DNA of 34,452 nucleotides from Flavobacterium psychrophilum DSM 3660 = ATCC 49418 (GTDB taxonomy: Bacteria; Bacteroidota; Bacteroidia; Flavobacteriales; Flavobacteriaceae). Below are positions 1-7,602 of the stretch, one piece after another (the first letter of the stretch is position 1; each line of letters begins with the position of its first letter). The stretch is taken from the NCBI RefSeq assembly GCF_002217405.1, contig NZ_MUHE01000029.1:1-34452 (forward strand), given 5' to 3'. The notes below the pieces were generated by a model that did no database searches, was not told the DNA's origin, and worked only from the letters and a program-made list of their open reading frames with translations. The translations under genes and the position numbers were made by a program.

Positions 1-44
1 CACTTTGCGGGATAGTGTCGTTTAAAGGCTAAACTAATTTTATT

Positions 45-86
45 ACTAAAAAAGGAGAACAATTTAATTTTGTTCTCCTTTTTAGT
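45..86 (-). terminator. Terminator of the isomerase operon
   Basis: A long A/T-flanked inverted repeat built around GGAGAACAA and TTGTTCTCC, with a short AT loop and T-runs on both strands. It lies just past the stop of the minus-strand isomerase gene, so it ends that operon. Its symmetry means it could also stop a plus-strand gene entering from the left. Bases 1-44 hold no identifiable gene. Confidence 0.85.
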
Positions 87-107
87 ATAGCGTATATCGT
101 GTATGAT

Positions 108-1193
108 TTATTGCTTTGTGTCAGAATTTATTTTGATTAATTCTACTTCAAAAATTAAGTCACTTTTTGCAGGTATAGCACCTGGATAACCTTGCTCTCC
201 GTATGCTAAATTATAAGGAATAAAAAATTTGTATTTTGCACCTTCTTTCATTAATTGAAGACCTTCTGTCCAACCTTTTATTACCTGATTCAAGTTAAAA
301 TCTATTGGTTGCCCACGTTGAACGCTACTGTCAAAAACTTTACCGCTAGTAAAACTTCCAGTATAATGCACTTTGACATTACTTGCTGCTGTAGGAATAA
401 GACCACTCCCCTCTTTTAAAACAATATATTTTAAGCCACTTGTTGTTGTTTGTCCTGTTGCAAATTCTTTTAATGCAACTTCATTTGCAATAGCTCTTTC
501 TTTTTCTGCTTTTTCTGCTTCAATTTTCGCATTTATATCTTTAGCTGCGTAATAATCTGTAAAAATACTTGATGCGTTAAACTTTTTAGCTAGAGCACCT
601 TTTCTAATAATAACTACTTTGTTTATTACATCATCTTGTGCTATGGTGTTTACTACATCTTGACCAGAAACTACATATCCAAAAATGGTGTGTTTTCCGT
701 TTAACCATGGTGTGTCTTTGTGGGTAATAAAAAACTGACTTCCGTTTGTTGCGGGCCCAGAATTTGCCATGGCAAGAATTCCTGCTTTTTCAAATTTTGC
801 ATCGGTAAATTCGTCTTTAAACTTGTATCCTGGATCTCCAGAACCGTTTCCTAATGGGTCTCCACCTTGAATCATAAAATCAGCAATTACTCTATGAAAT
901 TTTAATCCGTTATAAAATGGTTTTCCTTTCAAATCGTTTTTTACAGTGATATTTGTACCCTCTGCTAAGGACACAAAATTTGCAACAGTGATTGGTGTTT
1001 TTGCATATTCTAATTGTACTAGAATTTTCCCTTTTGAAGTATCAAATTCAGCAAATATCCCTTCTGTATATTTAGGTGTTGTAGTTTGTGTTGTTATCGT
1101 TTTAGATTTAACAACTTTTTTTGCGCCTTTTTGTGCATAACCATTTGCTATTACAAAAAGGAATACTAATAATAAGTTTAATTTATTTTTCAT
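108..1193 (-). CDS. Exported cyclophilin-FKBP fusion peptidyl-prolyl isomerase
   Basis: The 361-residue protein joins two unrelated prolyl isomerase folds. A signal peptide (about 1-20, ending GYA before Gln) predicts export. A Lys/Thr-rich linker follows. The cyclophilin domain (about 45-198) has the FHRVIADFMIQGGD signature, including Arg101, Phe106 and Gln109, plus NGSQFFIT and LNGKHTIFG. A charged helical linker leads to an FKBP domain (about 252-355) with VHYTG, GKVFDSS, VIKGW and LAYG. Both active sites look intact. It likely helps fold proteins in the periplasm. It lies 20 bases behind a related lipoprotein gene and is last in the operon with gldI. Two isomerase domains in one chain is a combination also used twice more in this window. 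Its clients are unknown. Confidence 0.93.
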   Translation of the reverse strand: MKNKLNLLLVFLFVIANGYAQKGAKKVVKSKTITTQTTTPKYTEGIFAEFDTSKGKILVQLEYAKTPITVANFVSLAEGTNITVKNDLKGKPFYNGLKFHRVIADFMIQGGDPLGNGSGDPGYKFKDEFTDAKFEKAGILAMANSGPATNGSQFFITHKDTPWLNGKHTIFGYVVSGQDVVNTIAQDDVINKVVIIRKGALAKKFNASSIFTDYYAAKDINAKIEAEKAEKERAIANEVALKEFATGQTTTSGLKYIVLKEGSGLIPTAASNVKVHYTGSFTSGKVFDSSVQRGQPIDFNLNQVIKGWTEGLQLMKEGAKYKFFIPYNLAYGEQGYPGAIPAKSDLIFEVELIKINSDTKQ

Positions 1194-1213
1194 TTTATTT
1201 TAAGATATTAATA

Positions 1214-2308
1214 TTATTTTTGGGGCATTTTCTCTAACATTTCTAACTCGAAAATAAGATTAGTGTTTGGCGGAATAACGCCTCCCATACCTTGTGGTCC
1301 GTAACCTAGCGCAGAGGGTATAAATACGACTGCTTTATCTCCAAAGGACATTTTCTCTAATCCTTCTATAAATCCTGGGATTAGCCCCTCTTTTTTTCCT
1401 GCTTCGAATGGAAATGGTTGGTACCCATTTTGTTCGGATCTGCTTGGGTCGAATTTTCCGAATTCACGATTTACATTTTCGTAACTACTATCAAAAAGAT
1501 TTCCATCTTCAAAATAACCTGCATAATGAAAAAAGAAGGTTGTTCCTGCTGCTGGTTTTTTTCCAGTTCCTTTACTAACAATAGCGTACATTAATCCTGA
1601 TTCTGTTTTTGTTGCTTTGGCTTTAACAGTGGCAAAATAAGCTATTTTATCTGCTATTACTTTTGCATATTTAGTGTCGTTTTCTTTTTGTGCAACTAGT
1701 TGCTTATCAAAATAATCTTTAAATACTTTTGGAGCGTCAAACTTTTTAGCTGCCTCACCTTTTCGGATAATCTCGATTTTAATAATTTCGTCATCTTGAG
1801 CTACTTTATTTACCACATCTTGACCTTCTATAACATGCCCAAACACTGTGTGGCGACCATTCAAATAATTTGTTTCTTTGTGGGTAATAAAAAACTGACT
1901 TCCGTTTGTTCCTGGTCCGCCGTTTGCCATAGCAAGAATTCCTGCTTTGTTCATTATTAAGTCATCACGAAACTCGTCATTAAATTTATAACCTGGACCA
2001 CCAGAACCATTTCCGTCTGGATCACCGCCTTGTATCATAAAATCGGCAATGACTCTATGAAATTTTAGTCCGTCGTAAAAAGGTTTTTTTATAAATTTTT
2101 CTTCTACAAAAGTATTTGTTCCTTCGGCAAGGGATACAAAATTTGCAACGGTTATTGGTGTTTTTTCAAATTCTAATTGTAGTAAAATTTTTCCTTTACT
2201 GGTTTGCATTTCGGCATAAAGACCATCTGACAACTTATCGTGTTTTGAGTTGCATGAAAATAAGACTAATGTGGTAAGGCTTAATACTAATTTTGTTATT
2301 TTATTCAT
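1214..2308 (-). CDS. Cyclophilin-FKBP fusion lipoprotein
   Basis: The 364-residue protein starts with a lipoprotein signal (lipobox LFSC, lipidated Cys19), so it should be membrane anchored. The cyclophilin domain (about 29-184) keeps Arg85, Phe90 and Gln93 in FHRVIADFMIQGG, with NGSQFFIT and LNGRHTVFG. The FKBP domain (about 235-360) has FHYAGYF, GNLFDSS, LGYG and GGVIPPN, and carries an insertion after the DSS motif (around YENVNREFGKF) that the other two fusions lack. It sits 26 bases downstream of gldI and 20 bases upstream of a paralogue with an ordinary signal peptide. The pair suggests one anchored and one soluble version of the same activity. The isomerase assignment is firm; the role in gliding or secretion is inferred from context. 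Confidence 0.93.
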   Translation of the reverse strand: MNKITKLVLSLTTLVLFSCNSKHDKLSDGLYAEMQTSKGKILLQLEFEKTPITVANFVSLAEGTNTFVEEKFIKKPFYDGLKFHRVIADFMIQGGDPDGNGSGGPGYKFNDEFRDDLIMNKAGILAMANGGPGTNGSQFFITHKETNYLNGRHTVFGHVIEGQDVVNKVAQDDEIIKIEIIRKGEAAKKFDAPKVFKDYFDKQLVAQKENDTKYAKVIADKIAYFATVKAKATKTESGLMYAIVSKGTGKKPAAGTTFFFHYAGYFEDGNLFDSSYENVNREFGKFDPSRSEQNGYQPFPFEAGKKEGLIPGFIEGLEKMSFGDKAVVFIPSALGYGPQGMGGVIPPNTNLIFELEMLEKMPQK

Positions 2309-2334
2309 TGTTAAAAAAATATAGTTAGTTAATT

Positions 2335-2901
2335 TTAATTTTGGGTTGTATTTGGCATTTTTCGAATATCATTTAAGGTAACTGTACAAATTAGCGGTTC
2401 GTTTGTTCCTATTTTTTTGTTATCGCCATGATAGCCAAAAGCCATGTGTGAAGGGAATAAAAAGGTTACTGTCTCGCCTTTTTGCATTAATTTAATTCCG
2501 TCCCGCAAACCAATCATAATGGTTTGTTTGTCTACAACATATTGTTGTTGTTTTAGGTCTAATTGACTATAAATAACATTCCCATTTATATCTTTAATTT
2601 CGCAATCATAAAAAGCAATATTCCCTTTTATTGGCTTTGCTGTTTGGGTCGTGTTTTTTGTATTATAATAGTACCAATATCCTTTTGTAGATGCAATATA
2701 ACTAACGGCTGTATCTTTTTTAATTATTTTGGCAATAATATTTTCTTCACTTTCGTTTAGTTTTTTATTTCTCGCTACAGATTGTTTCATAAACTCGCCC
2801 GATGTTTGCGAAACAGGTCTTCTTGGCTCTTGTTTTTTAGTACAACAAGTTACTAAATTTATACCAAGAAGCATACATCCTATGATTTTTAATGTTTTCA
2901 T
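2335..2901 (-). CDS. gldI: GldI-like gliding motility FKBP lipoprotein
   Basis: The 188-residue lipoprotein has lipobox LVTC with Cys19 followed by a second Cys. The C-terminal half (about 92-180) is FKBP-like: GLRDGIKLMQKGE, FLFPSHMAFGYHGD and a final strand CTVTLNDI. It is shorter and more divergent than the neighbouring FKBP domains. In Flavobacterium johnsoniae, GldI is a lipoprotein needed for gliding and chitin use, probably through folding of periplasmic parts of the Gld/Spr (type IX secretion) machinery. Size, anchor and domain match that family. It starts 7 bases after the DHH phosphoesterase stop and so is almost certainly co-transcribed with it. The main alternative is a generic FKBP lipoprotein that is not GldI itself. 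Confidence 0.83.
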   Translation of the reverse strand: MKTLKIIGCMLLGINLVTCCTKKQEPRRPVSQTSGEFMKQSVARNKKLNESEENIIAKIIKKDTAVSYIASTKGYWYYYNTKNTTQTAKPIKGNIAFYDCEIKDINGNVIYSQLDLKQQQYVVDKQTIMIGLRDGIKLMQKGETVTFLFPSHMAFGYHGDNKKIGTNEPLICTVTLNDIRKMPNTTQN

Positions 2902-2908
2902 GTGAACG

Positions 2909-3919
2909 TTATTTTTTAATTTCTTTTACAATTCTTTCAAAATCAGCAATAGTTTCTTGTAATGATTTGTCAGATTTTCCACCTGCGGCATTAATGTGTC
3001 CGCCGCCGCCAAAATAATTTCTAGAGAACTGATTTACATCGAAACTTCCTTGCGAGCGAAATGAAATTTTTACAATCCCTTCGGCAGAATTTTCGATAAA
3101 GATAGCCGTAAAATCGATTCCATCGATAGAAAGTCCGTAATTTACAATCCCTTCTGTATCACCTTTCTCAAAGTTATAAGTATCTAATTCTTCTTGCGAT
3201 AAGGTAATGTATGACGTTTTATAATGAGTCATTAACTTCATATTTTGAAGCGCACGCCCTAACAATTGCAAACGACTATAAGAACTTTTGTCGAATAATT
3301 GATTATAAATAGTGCTGTTCTCGACTCCTTTATCTATCAAATCGGCAACTATACGGTGTGTTGTGCTTGTTGTCTTTGGAAAACGAAAAGAACCAGAGTC
3401 AGTTACAATTCCAGTATAAATACAAGTGGCAACGGTTGTATTAATTAATTCTTCTTGCTTTAATTGGTGTATAAAATGATACACCATCTCGCAAGTAGAA
3501 CCATATTTTGTGTCCGAAAAGGTATATTTTGCAAAATCATCTGGAAACTCATGATGGTCTATCATGACAAATGTCTTTTGTAAAGTTTCTAAGGTAGCTT
3601 GCATTATGTTGCCAGTTCTATGCAAAGCATTAAAATCTAAAGTAAAAATTATATCAGATTTATTTAATATTTCGATACAATTTTCTTTGTCTTTTTCGAA
3701 AATAAAAGTGTTCTCTGAAGCGGGTAACCAAGCTAAAAAATCAGGAAATTCATTAGGAGACATAACCACTACTTCATGGTTTTGTTGTATTAAAAAATGA
3801 TATAATCCTAGCGTAGACCCCATAGCATCGCCATCAGGATTTCTATGCGGAATGATTGTTATTTTTTTGGGTGAGGCTAATAATATTTTTATTGCCTCAA
3901 TTTGAGTTTCTGTCATCAT
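2909..3919 (-). CDS. DHH/DHHA1 phosphoesterase, NrnA-like
   Basis: This 336-residue cytoplasmic protein belongs to the bifunctional oligoribonuclease/pAp-phosphatase class, which degrades very short RNAs and 3'-phosphoadenosine 5'-phosphate. Metal-binding motifs are in order: [11 protein letters not shown] (His25, Asp29, Asp31), LDFN (Asp95), the DHH triad at 121-123, and GIVTDSGSF (Asp174). The C-terminal DHHA1 substrate motif is [11 protein letters not shown] (about 302-312). The start is an ATG pair (3919 or 3916). It is the first gene of the operon leading to gldI and is divergent from guaA, with only 92 bases between them. A TATTTTCG box lies a few bases before the start, suggesting a very short leader. 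No motif is missing. The exact substrate is not decided by the sequence. Confidence 0.9.
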   Translation of the reverse strand: MMTETQIEAIKILLASPKKITIIPHRNPDGDAMGSTLGLYHFLIQQNHEVVVMSPNEFPDFLAWLPASENTFIFEKDKENCIEILNKSDIIFTLDFNALHRTGNIMQATLETLQKTFVMIDHHEFPDDFAKYTFSDTKYGSTCEMVYHFIHQLKQEELINTTVATCIYTGIVTDSGSFRFPKTTSTTHRIVADLIDKGVENSTIYNQLFDKSSYSRLQLLGRALQNMKLMTHYKTSYITLSQEELDTYNFEKGDTEGIVNYGLSIDGIDFTAIFIENSAEGIVKISFRSQGSFDVNQFSRNYFGGGGHINAAGGKSDKSLQETIADFERIVKEIKK

Positions 3920-3923
3920 GTTG

Positions 3924-3931
3924 CGAAAATA
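3924..3931 (-). promoter_or_regulatory. Possible -7 box of the DHH-gldI operon
   Basis: On the minus strand this reads TATTTTCG, one mismatch from the Bacteroidota -7 consensus TAnnTTTG. Only four bases separate it from the first ATG, so the mRNA would be leaderless or nearly so. No TTG -33 element was found. The 92-base divergent region also holds a near-palindromic AT tract at about 3976-3999. Confidence 0.4.
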
Positions 3932-4000
3932 CAGATTTTCATTTAATTTCGATGCTTAAAATTTTCATAAATTATATTTTAAAATTTAAAATTTTAAAAG

Positions 4001-4008
4001 TATTTTTG
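4001..4008 (+). promoter_or_regulatory. guaA -7 promoter box
   Basis: TATTTTTG matches the Bacteroidota consensus TAnnTTTG exactly and is followed by only CAT before the ATG at 4012. In this class transcription starts a few bases after the box, which would place it at or inside the start codon and give a leaderless guaA mRNA. An AT-only tract replaces the usual -33 TTG. Confidence 0.6.
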
Positions 4009-4011
4009 CAT

Positions 4012-5541
4012 ATGCAACACAACGTACTAATTTTAGATTTCGGGTCACAATACACACAACTTATTGCCCGTAGAGTTCGCGAATTAAATATATTCTGCGA
4101 AATTTTCCCATTCGATAAAATCCCTACCGATTTATCTATTTATAAAGCTGTAATCCTTGGCGGAAGCCCATTTTCTGTTCGTTCAGAAGATGCTTTGCAC
4201 CCAGATTTATCAGAAATTCGCGGAAAACTACCTTTGCTTGCCGTTTGTTACGGTGCACAATATTTAGCTCATTTTTCTGGCGGTGAAGTAGCCGCTTCGA
4301 ACACTCGCGAATATGGCCGTGCTAATTTAACCTATATTAAGGAGAATGAAACTTTTTTCGAAAACGTAAATCTAAACTCTCAAGTTTGGATGTCACACAG
4401 TGATTCGATAAAAAAATTACCTACAAACGGAATTAAATTAGCAAGCACACAAGATGTAGAAAATGCAGCTTACAAGATTGAAGGCGAAACAACTTACGCC
4501 ATACAATACCATCCAGAAGTATTTCACTCGACCGATGGAAAGCAAATGTTAGAGAATTTCTTGGTGAAAATTGCCCAAGTTCCTCAAAACTTTACACCAA
4601 ATGCTTTTGTAAGCGACATGGTAGCAGAATTGAAAGAAAAACTACAAGACGACAAAGTGGTTCTTGGCCTTTCTGGCGGTGTCGATTCGACAGTAGCAGC
4701 CGTTTTATTGCACCAAGCTATTGGTAAAAATCTATATTGTATTTTTGTAAATAACGGATTATTACGCAAAAACGAATTTCAGAGTGTTCTAGACCAATAC
4801 AAAGGAATGGGTTTAAACGTAAAAGGCGTAGATGCTGGCGACAGATTTCTTTCTGAACTAGCAGGAATTTCAGACCCAGAAACAAAACGCAAAACAATAG
4901 GACGTGTTTTTATAGAAGTTTTTGATGACGAATCGAAAATTATTGAAAATGTAAAATGGTTAGCACAAGGTACAATTTACCCAGATGTTATCGAATCTGT
5001 TTCGGTAAAAGGCCCATCGGCAACCATCAAATCACATCATAATGTAGGTGGTTTACCTGATTATATGAAATTGCAAATCGTAGAACCTTTGCGTATGCTT
5101 TTTAAAGATGAAGTTCGCAGAGTAGGAGCAACTCTAGGGATTGATGCCGAATTGTTAGGAAGACATCCTTTTCCAGGACCAGGATTATCTATTCGTATTT
5201 TAGGTGATATTACACCCGAAAAAGTTCAAATTTTACAAGATGTTGATGCCGTTTTTATTAACGGATTAAAAGAACACGGATTGTACGACAAAGTTTGGCA
5301 AGCAGGAGCCATTTTGCTTCCTGTAAATAGTGTTGGTGTTATGGGAGATGAGCGCACTTACGAAAAAGTTGTTGCGCTTAGAGCCGTAGAATCTACAGAT
5401 GGCATGACTGCAGACTGGGTACATCTTCCTTATGAATTTTTAATGAAAATCTCTAACGATATTATAAATAAGGTAAAAGGTGTAAATAGAGTAGTATATG
5501 ACATTAGCTCGAAACCACCAGCAACTATAGAGTGGGAATAG
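4012..5541 (+). CDS. guaA: GMP synthase (glutamine-hydrolysing)
   Basis: GuaA converts XMP to GMP using glutamine and ATP, the last step of de novo GMP synthesis. The 509-residue chain has a class I glutamine amidotransferase domain (1-190) with nucleophile Cys79 in AVCYG and His167/Glu169 in QYHPEVF. The ATP pyrophosphatase loop is SGGVDS at 221-226. The C-terminal dimerisation/XMP domain ends PPATIEWE. The frame stays open upstream to 3856, but homology starts at [15 protein letters not shown] and the promoter box lies at 4001-4008, so ATG 4012 is the start. Length is normal. It is transcribed away from the gldI operon and is followed by a strong terminator. Confidence 0.98.
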   Translation: MQHNVLILDFGSQYTQLIARRVRELNIFCEIFPFDKIPTDLSIYKAVILGGSPFSVRSEDALHPDLSEIRGKLPLLAVCYGAQYLAHFSGGEVAASNTREYGRANLTYIKENETFFENVNLNSQVWMSHSDSIKKLPTNGIKLASTQDVENAAYKIEGETTYAIQYHPEVFHSTDGKQMLENFLVKIAQVPQNFTPNAFVSDMVAELKEKLQDDKVVLGLSGGVDSTVAAVLLHQAIGKNLYCIFVNNGLLRKNEFQSVLDQYKGMGLNVKGVDAGDRFLSELAGISDPETKRKTIGRVFIEVFDDESKIIENVKWLAQGTIYPDVIESVSVKGPSATIKSHHNVGGLPDYMKLQIVEPLRMLFKDEVRRVGATLGIDAELLGRHPFPGPGLSIRILGDITPEKVQILQDVDAVFINGLKEHGLYDKVWQAGAILLPVNSVGVMGDERTYEKVVALRAVESTDGMTADWVHLPYEFLMKISNDIINKVKGVNRVVYDISSKPPATIEWE

Positions 5542-5613
5542 TTTTTTTTTTAGATGAAAACCCATTTTTTATCGATGAATGAATCCGATAATCAAAAATA
5601 TTAAAATAAATTA

Positions 5614-5658
5614 TGATAAGTCATTACATTAGATAACTTTGTAATGACTTATTTTTTT
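5614..5658 (+). terminator. guaA terminator
   Basis: A perfect 12-bp stem, ATAAGTCATTAC (5616-5627) with GTAATGACTTAT (5641-5652), is followed by a T-run, the form of an intrinsic terminator about 75 bases after the guaA stop. Its 13-base loop and first right-arm base contain a TAnnTTTG promoter box for the next gene. Confidence 0.85.
5634..5641 (+). promoter_or_regulatory. -7 box of the first LysM gene
   Basis: TAACTTTG matches TAnnTTTG exactly and lies in the loop of the guaA terminator. It is 35 bases before the ATG at 5677, predicting a leader of roughly 30 bases. No clear -33 TTG was found. Confidence 0.45.
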
Positions 5659-5676
5659 TAAAACAAAATTTATCTT

Positions 5677-7383
5677 ATGAAATATTTAGTATTATTGTTT
5701 TTGTGCATCTCTAATTTTGTCTTTGCTCAACAAGAAAAAACGCTTAACCATAAAGTAATTAAAGGCGAAAATATTTTTCAAATTGCAAAAACATATAATA
5801 TTACGCCTTCAGACATTTATAAGATAAATCCTGGAACCGAAAACGGAATTCAAGAAAATCAAATTCTAATCATACCCAATAAAGCAATTATTTTATACGA
5901 TTCTAAAAACACACACCAAGTACAGCCCAAAGAAACTTTGTTTGGTATTGCCCGTTTGTACAATGTTTCGGTACAAGATTTAGACAATTCTAATACAGAA
6001 GCCTTAAAAGACGGATTACAAATTGGAGAAAATATTGTTATCCCCAACAAAAAGAAAACCTTAAACGGTCAGGCAAGAATTATAAATGCAGAAACTATAT
6101 TTCATATTGTAGCATCAAAAGAAACCAAATATTCTATTTCAAAAAAGTATGGCATTTCTATAGAACAACTAGAAACTCAAAACCCAGAAATCATAAACGG
6201 ATTAATAGAAGGCAACAAGCTGGCTATCAATACAAAAAAAATAAAACCAAACAACAATAACGAAGAACTCATGATTGCCTTGGCTGAAAAACAAGCAGCT
6301 ATCGAAAAAAACAAAGCAAAAACTACCGAAATTGAAGATTTACAAGACAAACTAACAGTTCAGAAACAAATGAATCAGAAGGTGTTAAAAGTAAATTCAT
6401 TAAAAGTAAATTTGAATGAAATTGATGAAACCAAAGGTGGTTCGGCAAAAAAACTAAAATTGGTTTTAGAAGCCAATAAAAACATTCAAGAAATTTTAAT
6501 TTCGAAGTTAGATTCCCTTGTGGTAACTATGAGTGATAATCTTGAAACACTAAAAAACAAAGATATAAATGACTTAGAAGAATCGAAAAATTTAGAAAAA
6601 GATTCCTATAAAAATATTAGCGAAACAAACGGAATGATTATCGAATTGAAAAAAGATTTGGCCGACAATCGAAAAATTTATACAGGTTTAATGACCAAAG
6701 TACAACGAATTACCCTAGCAGAAAACCACGAATACAAGAAAAAAATAAATGAAAATCAGAAAATAAAAAATAACACTTCAGAAGATGCAGAATTGCTCGA
6801 AGTAATTAAAAATATTCAAACCAAACAAGAAGCAAACGAAAAGAGAAACAAGCAATTATTTACAAAAATAGATTCTCTTGGGGTTCAGAAAAATATAGAA
6901 CTGAAACGTAGAATATCTAAAGCCACTTTTTACAGCTCGGAAGCCAGAGATTATGATGACAAATTAGCACAAGTAAAACTAAAAAGATACCAAAACAAAG
7001 CTGTAGAAACTAATAAAAAACTATTAGATAATTCCGAAAACAAACCCACAGCCGAACAAATAAAAAAAGCGCTAAAAGACCATAATTATAGCCTAGGAAA
7101 AGCCGTAAAAATTGAAATTTTAAGGAACCTAAAAGATATTGAAAATGGGTATTATATCATCGCAGATACTTTTTCTGAAGCAGAACCAAGAGATCTTCTA
7201 ACAAGAAAACTTACAGATTCTGGAGAAATAAATACAGGATTTTTCTATAATGTAAATATTTTTTCTTACTATGTTTTTACAAAAAAATTAAAAAATGCGA
7301 ATGAAGCGCTTTTCGAATATAATCTAAAAAAAGAAAACCCATTGTACAAAAATATGTTTATCGTTCAAATTGAAAAAGAATAA
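5677..7383 (+). CDS. Exported protein: three LysM, coiled coil, SPOR-like end
   Basis: The 568-residue protein has a signal peptide (about 1-17, ending FVFA before Gln). Three LysM modules follow (about 25-68, 80-124, 142-187), each with the GE/KET-x-I/L-x-x-I/S-A pattern and an Asn-rich turn. LysM modules bind N-acetylglucosamine polymers, so peptidoglycan is the likely ligand. A long Lys/Glu-rich segment (about 195-460) looks like coiled coil. The last 90 residues (NGYYIIADTFSEAEPRDLL, then alternating strands and helices) resemble a SPOR-type module, but I cannot prove that. There are no catalytic motifs, so a structural or divisome-linked envelope protein is likelier than a hydrolase. Its LysM region is closely related to the next gene, and both follow guaA. 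Specific function is unknown. Confidence 0.85.
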   Translation: MKYLVLLFLCISNFVFAQQEKTLNHKVIKGENIFQIAKTYNITPSDIYKINPGTENGIQENQILIIPNKAIILYDSKNTHQVQPKETLFGIARLYNVSVQDLDNSNTEALKDGLQIGENIVIPNKKKTLNGQARIINAETIFHIVASKETKYSISKKYGISIEQLETQNPEIINGLIEGNKLAINTKKIKPNNNNEELMIALAEKQAAIEKNKAKTTEIEDLQDKLTVQKQMNQKVLKVNSLKVNLNEIDETKGGSAKKLKLVLEANKNIQEILISKLDSLVVTMSDNLETLKNKDINDLEESKNLEKDSYKNISETNGMIIELKKDLADNRKIYTGLMTKVQRITLAENHEYKKKINENQKIKNNTSEDAELLEVIKNIQTKQEANEKRNKQLFTKIDSLGVQKNIELKRRISKATFYSSEARDYDDKLAQVKLKRYQNKAVETNKKLLDNSENKPTAEQIKKALKDHNYSLGKAVKIEILRNLKDIENGYYIIADTFSEAEPRDLLTRKLTDSGEINTGFFYNVNIFSYYVFTKKLKNANEALFEYNLKKENPLYKNMFIVQIEKE

Positions 7384-7602
7384 TAAAATGGCATAATATT
7401 AGCTATACTATTATGCTCTACAATTATTAATTAACAGAAAAAACCACATAGGCACATCGGGAAAAAATTGGACAAACGCTTTTTTTCTTTTGCTCAGCCA
7501 TGTTTTACTGCAAAAAAAGTAAAACCAATTGAATAAATTATGCAACTATGCGGTTCAGAAAAAAAATCCCTGAATGGGTTTTATACTATACAATTTTACA
7601 CT
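7384..7602. other. Intergenic region with two small hairpins
   Basis: 219 bases separate the two LysM genes. GCATAATA (7391-7398) pairs with TATTATGC (7409-7416) just after the first stop, and GTTTTACT (7502-7509) pairs with AGTAAAAC (7518-7525). Neither has a good T-run, so termination is uncertain. No TAnnTTTG box was found. The frame of the second LysM gene extends back to 7540, but that part does not look like a signal peptide. Confidence 0.5.

Noticed and set aside
1..44. Possible tail of a plus-strand gene entering from the left
   Set aside because: Each frame reaches a stop within about 30 bases and the few residues are not recognisable.
3856..4011. N-terminal extension of guaA
   Set aside because: The family begins at MQHNVL and the promoter box lies in the extension.
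7540..7602. N-terminal extension of the LysM-receptor gene
   Set aside because: It would bury the signal peptide behind 21 atypical residues; ATG 7603 gives a normal signal peptide.
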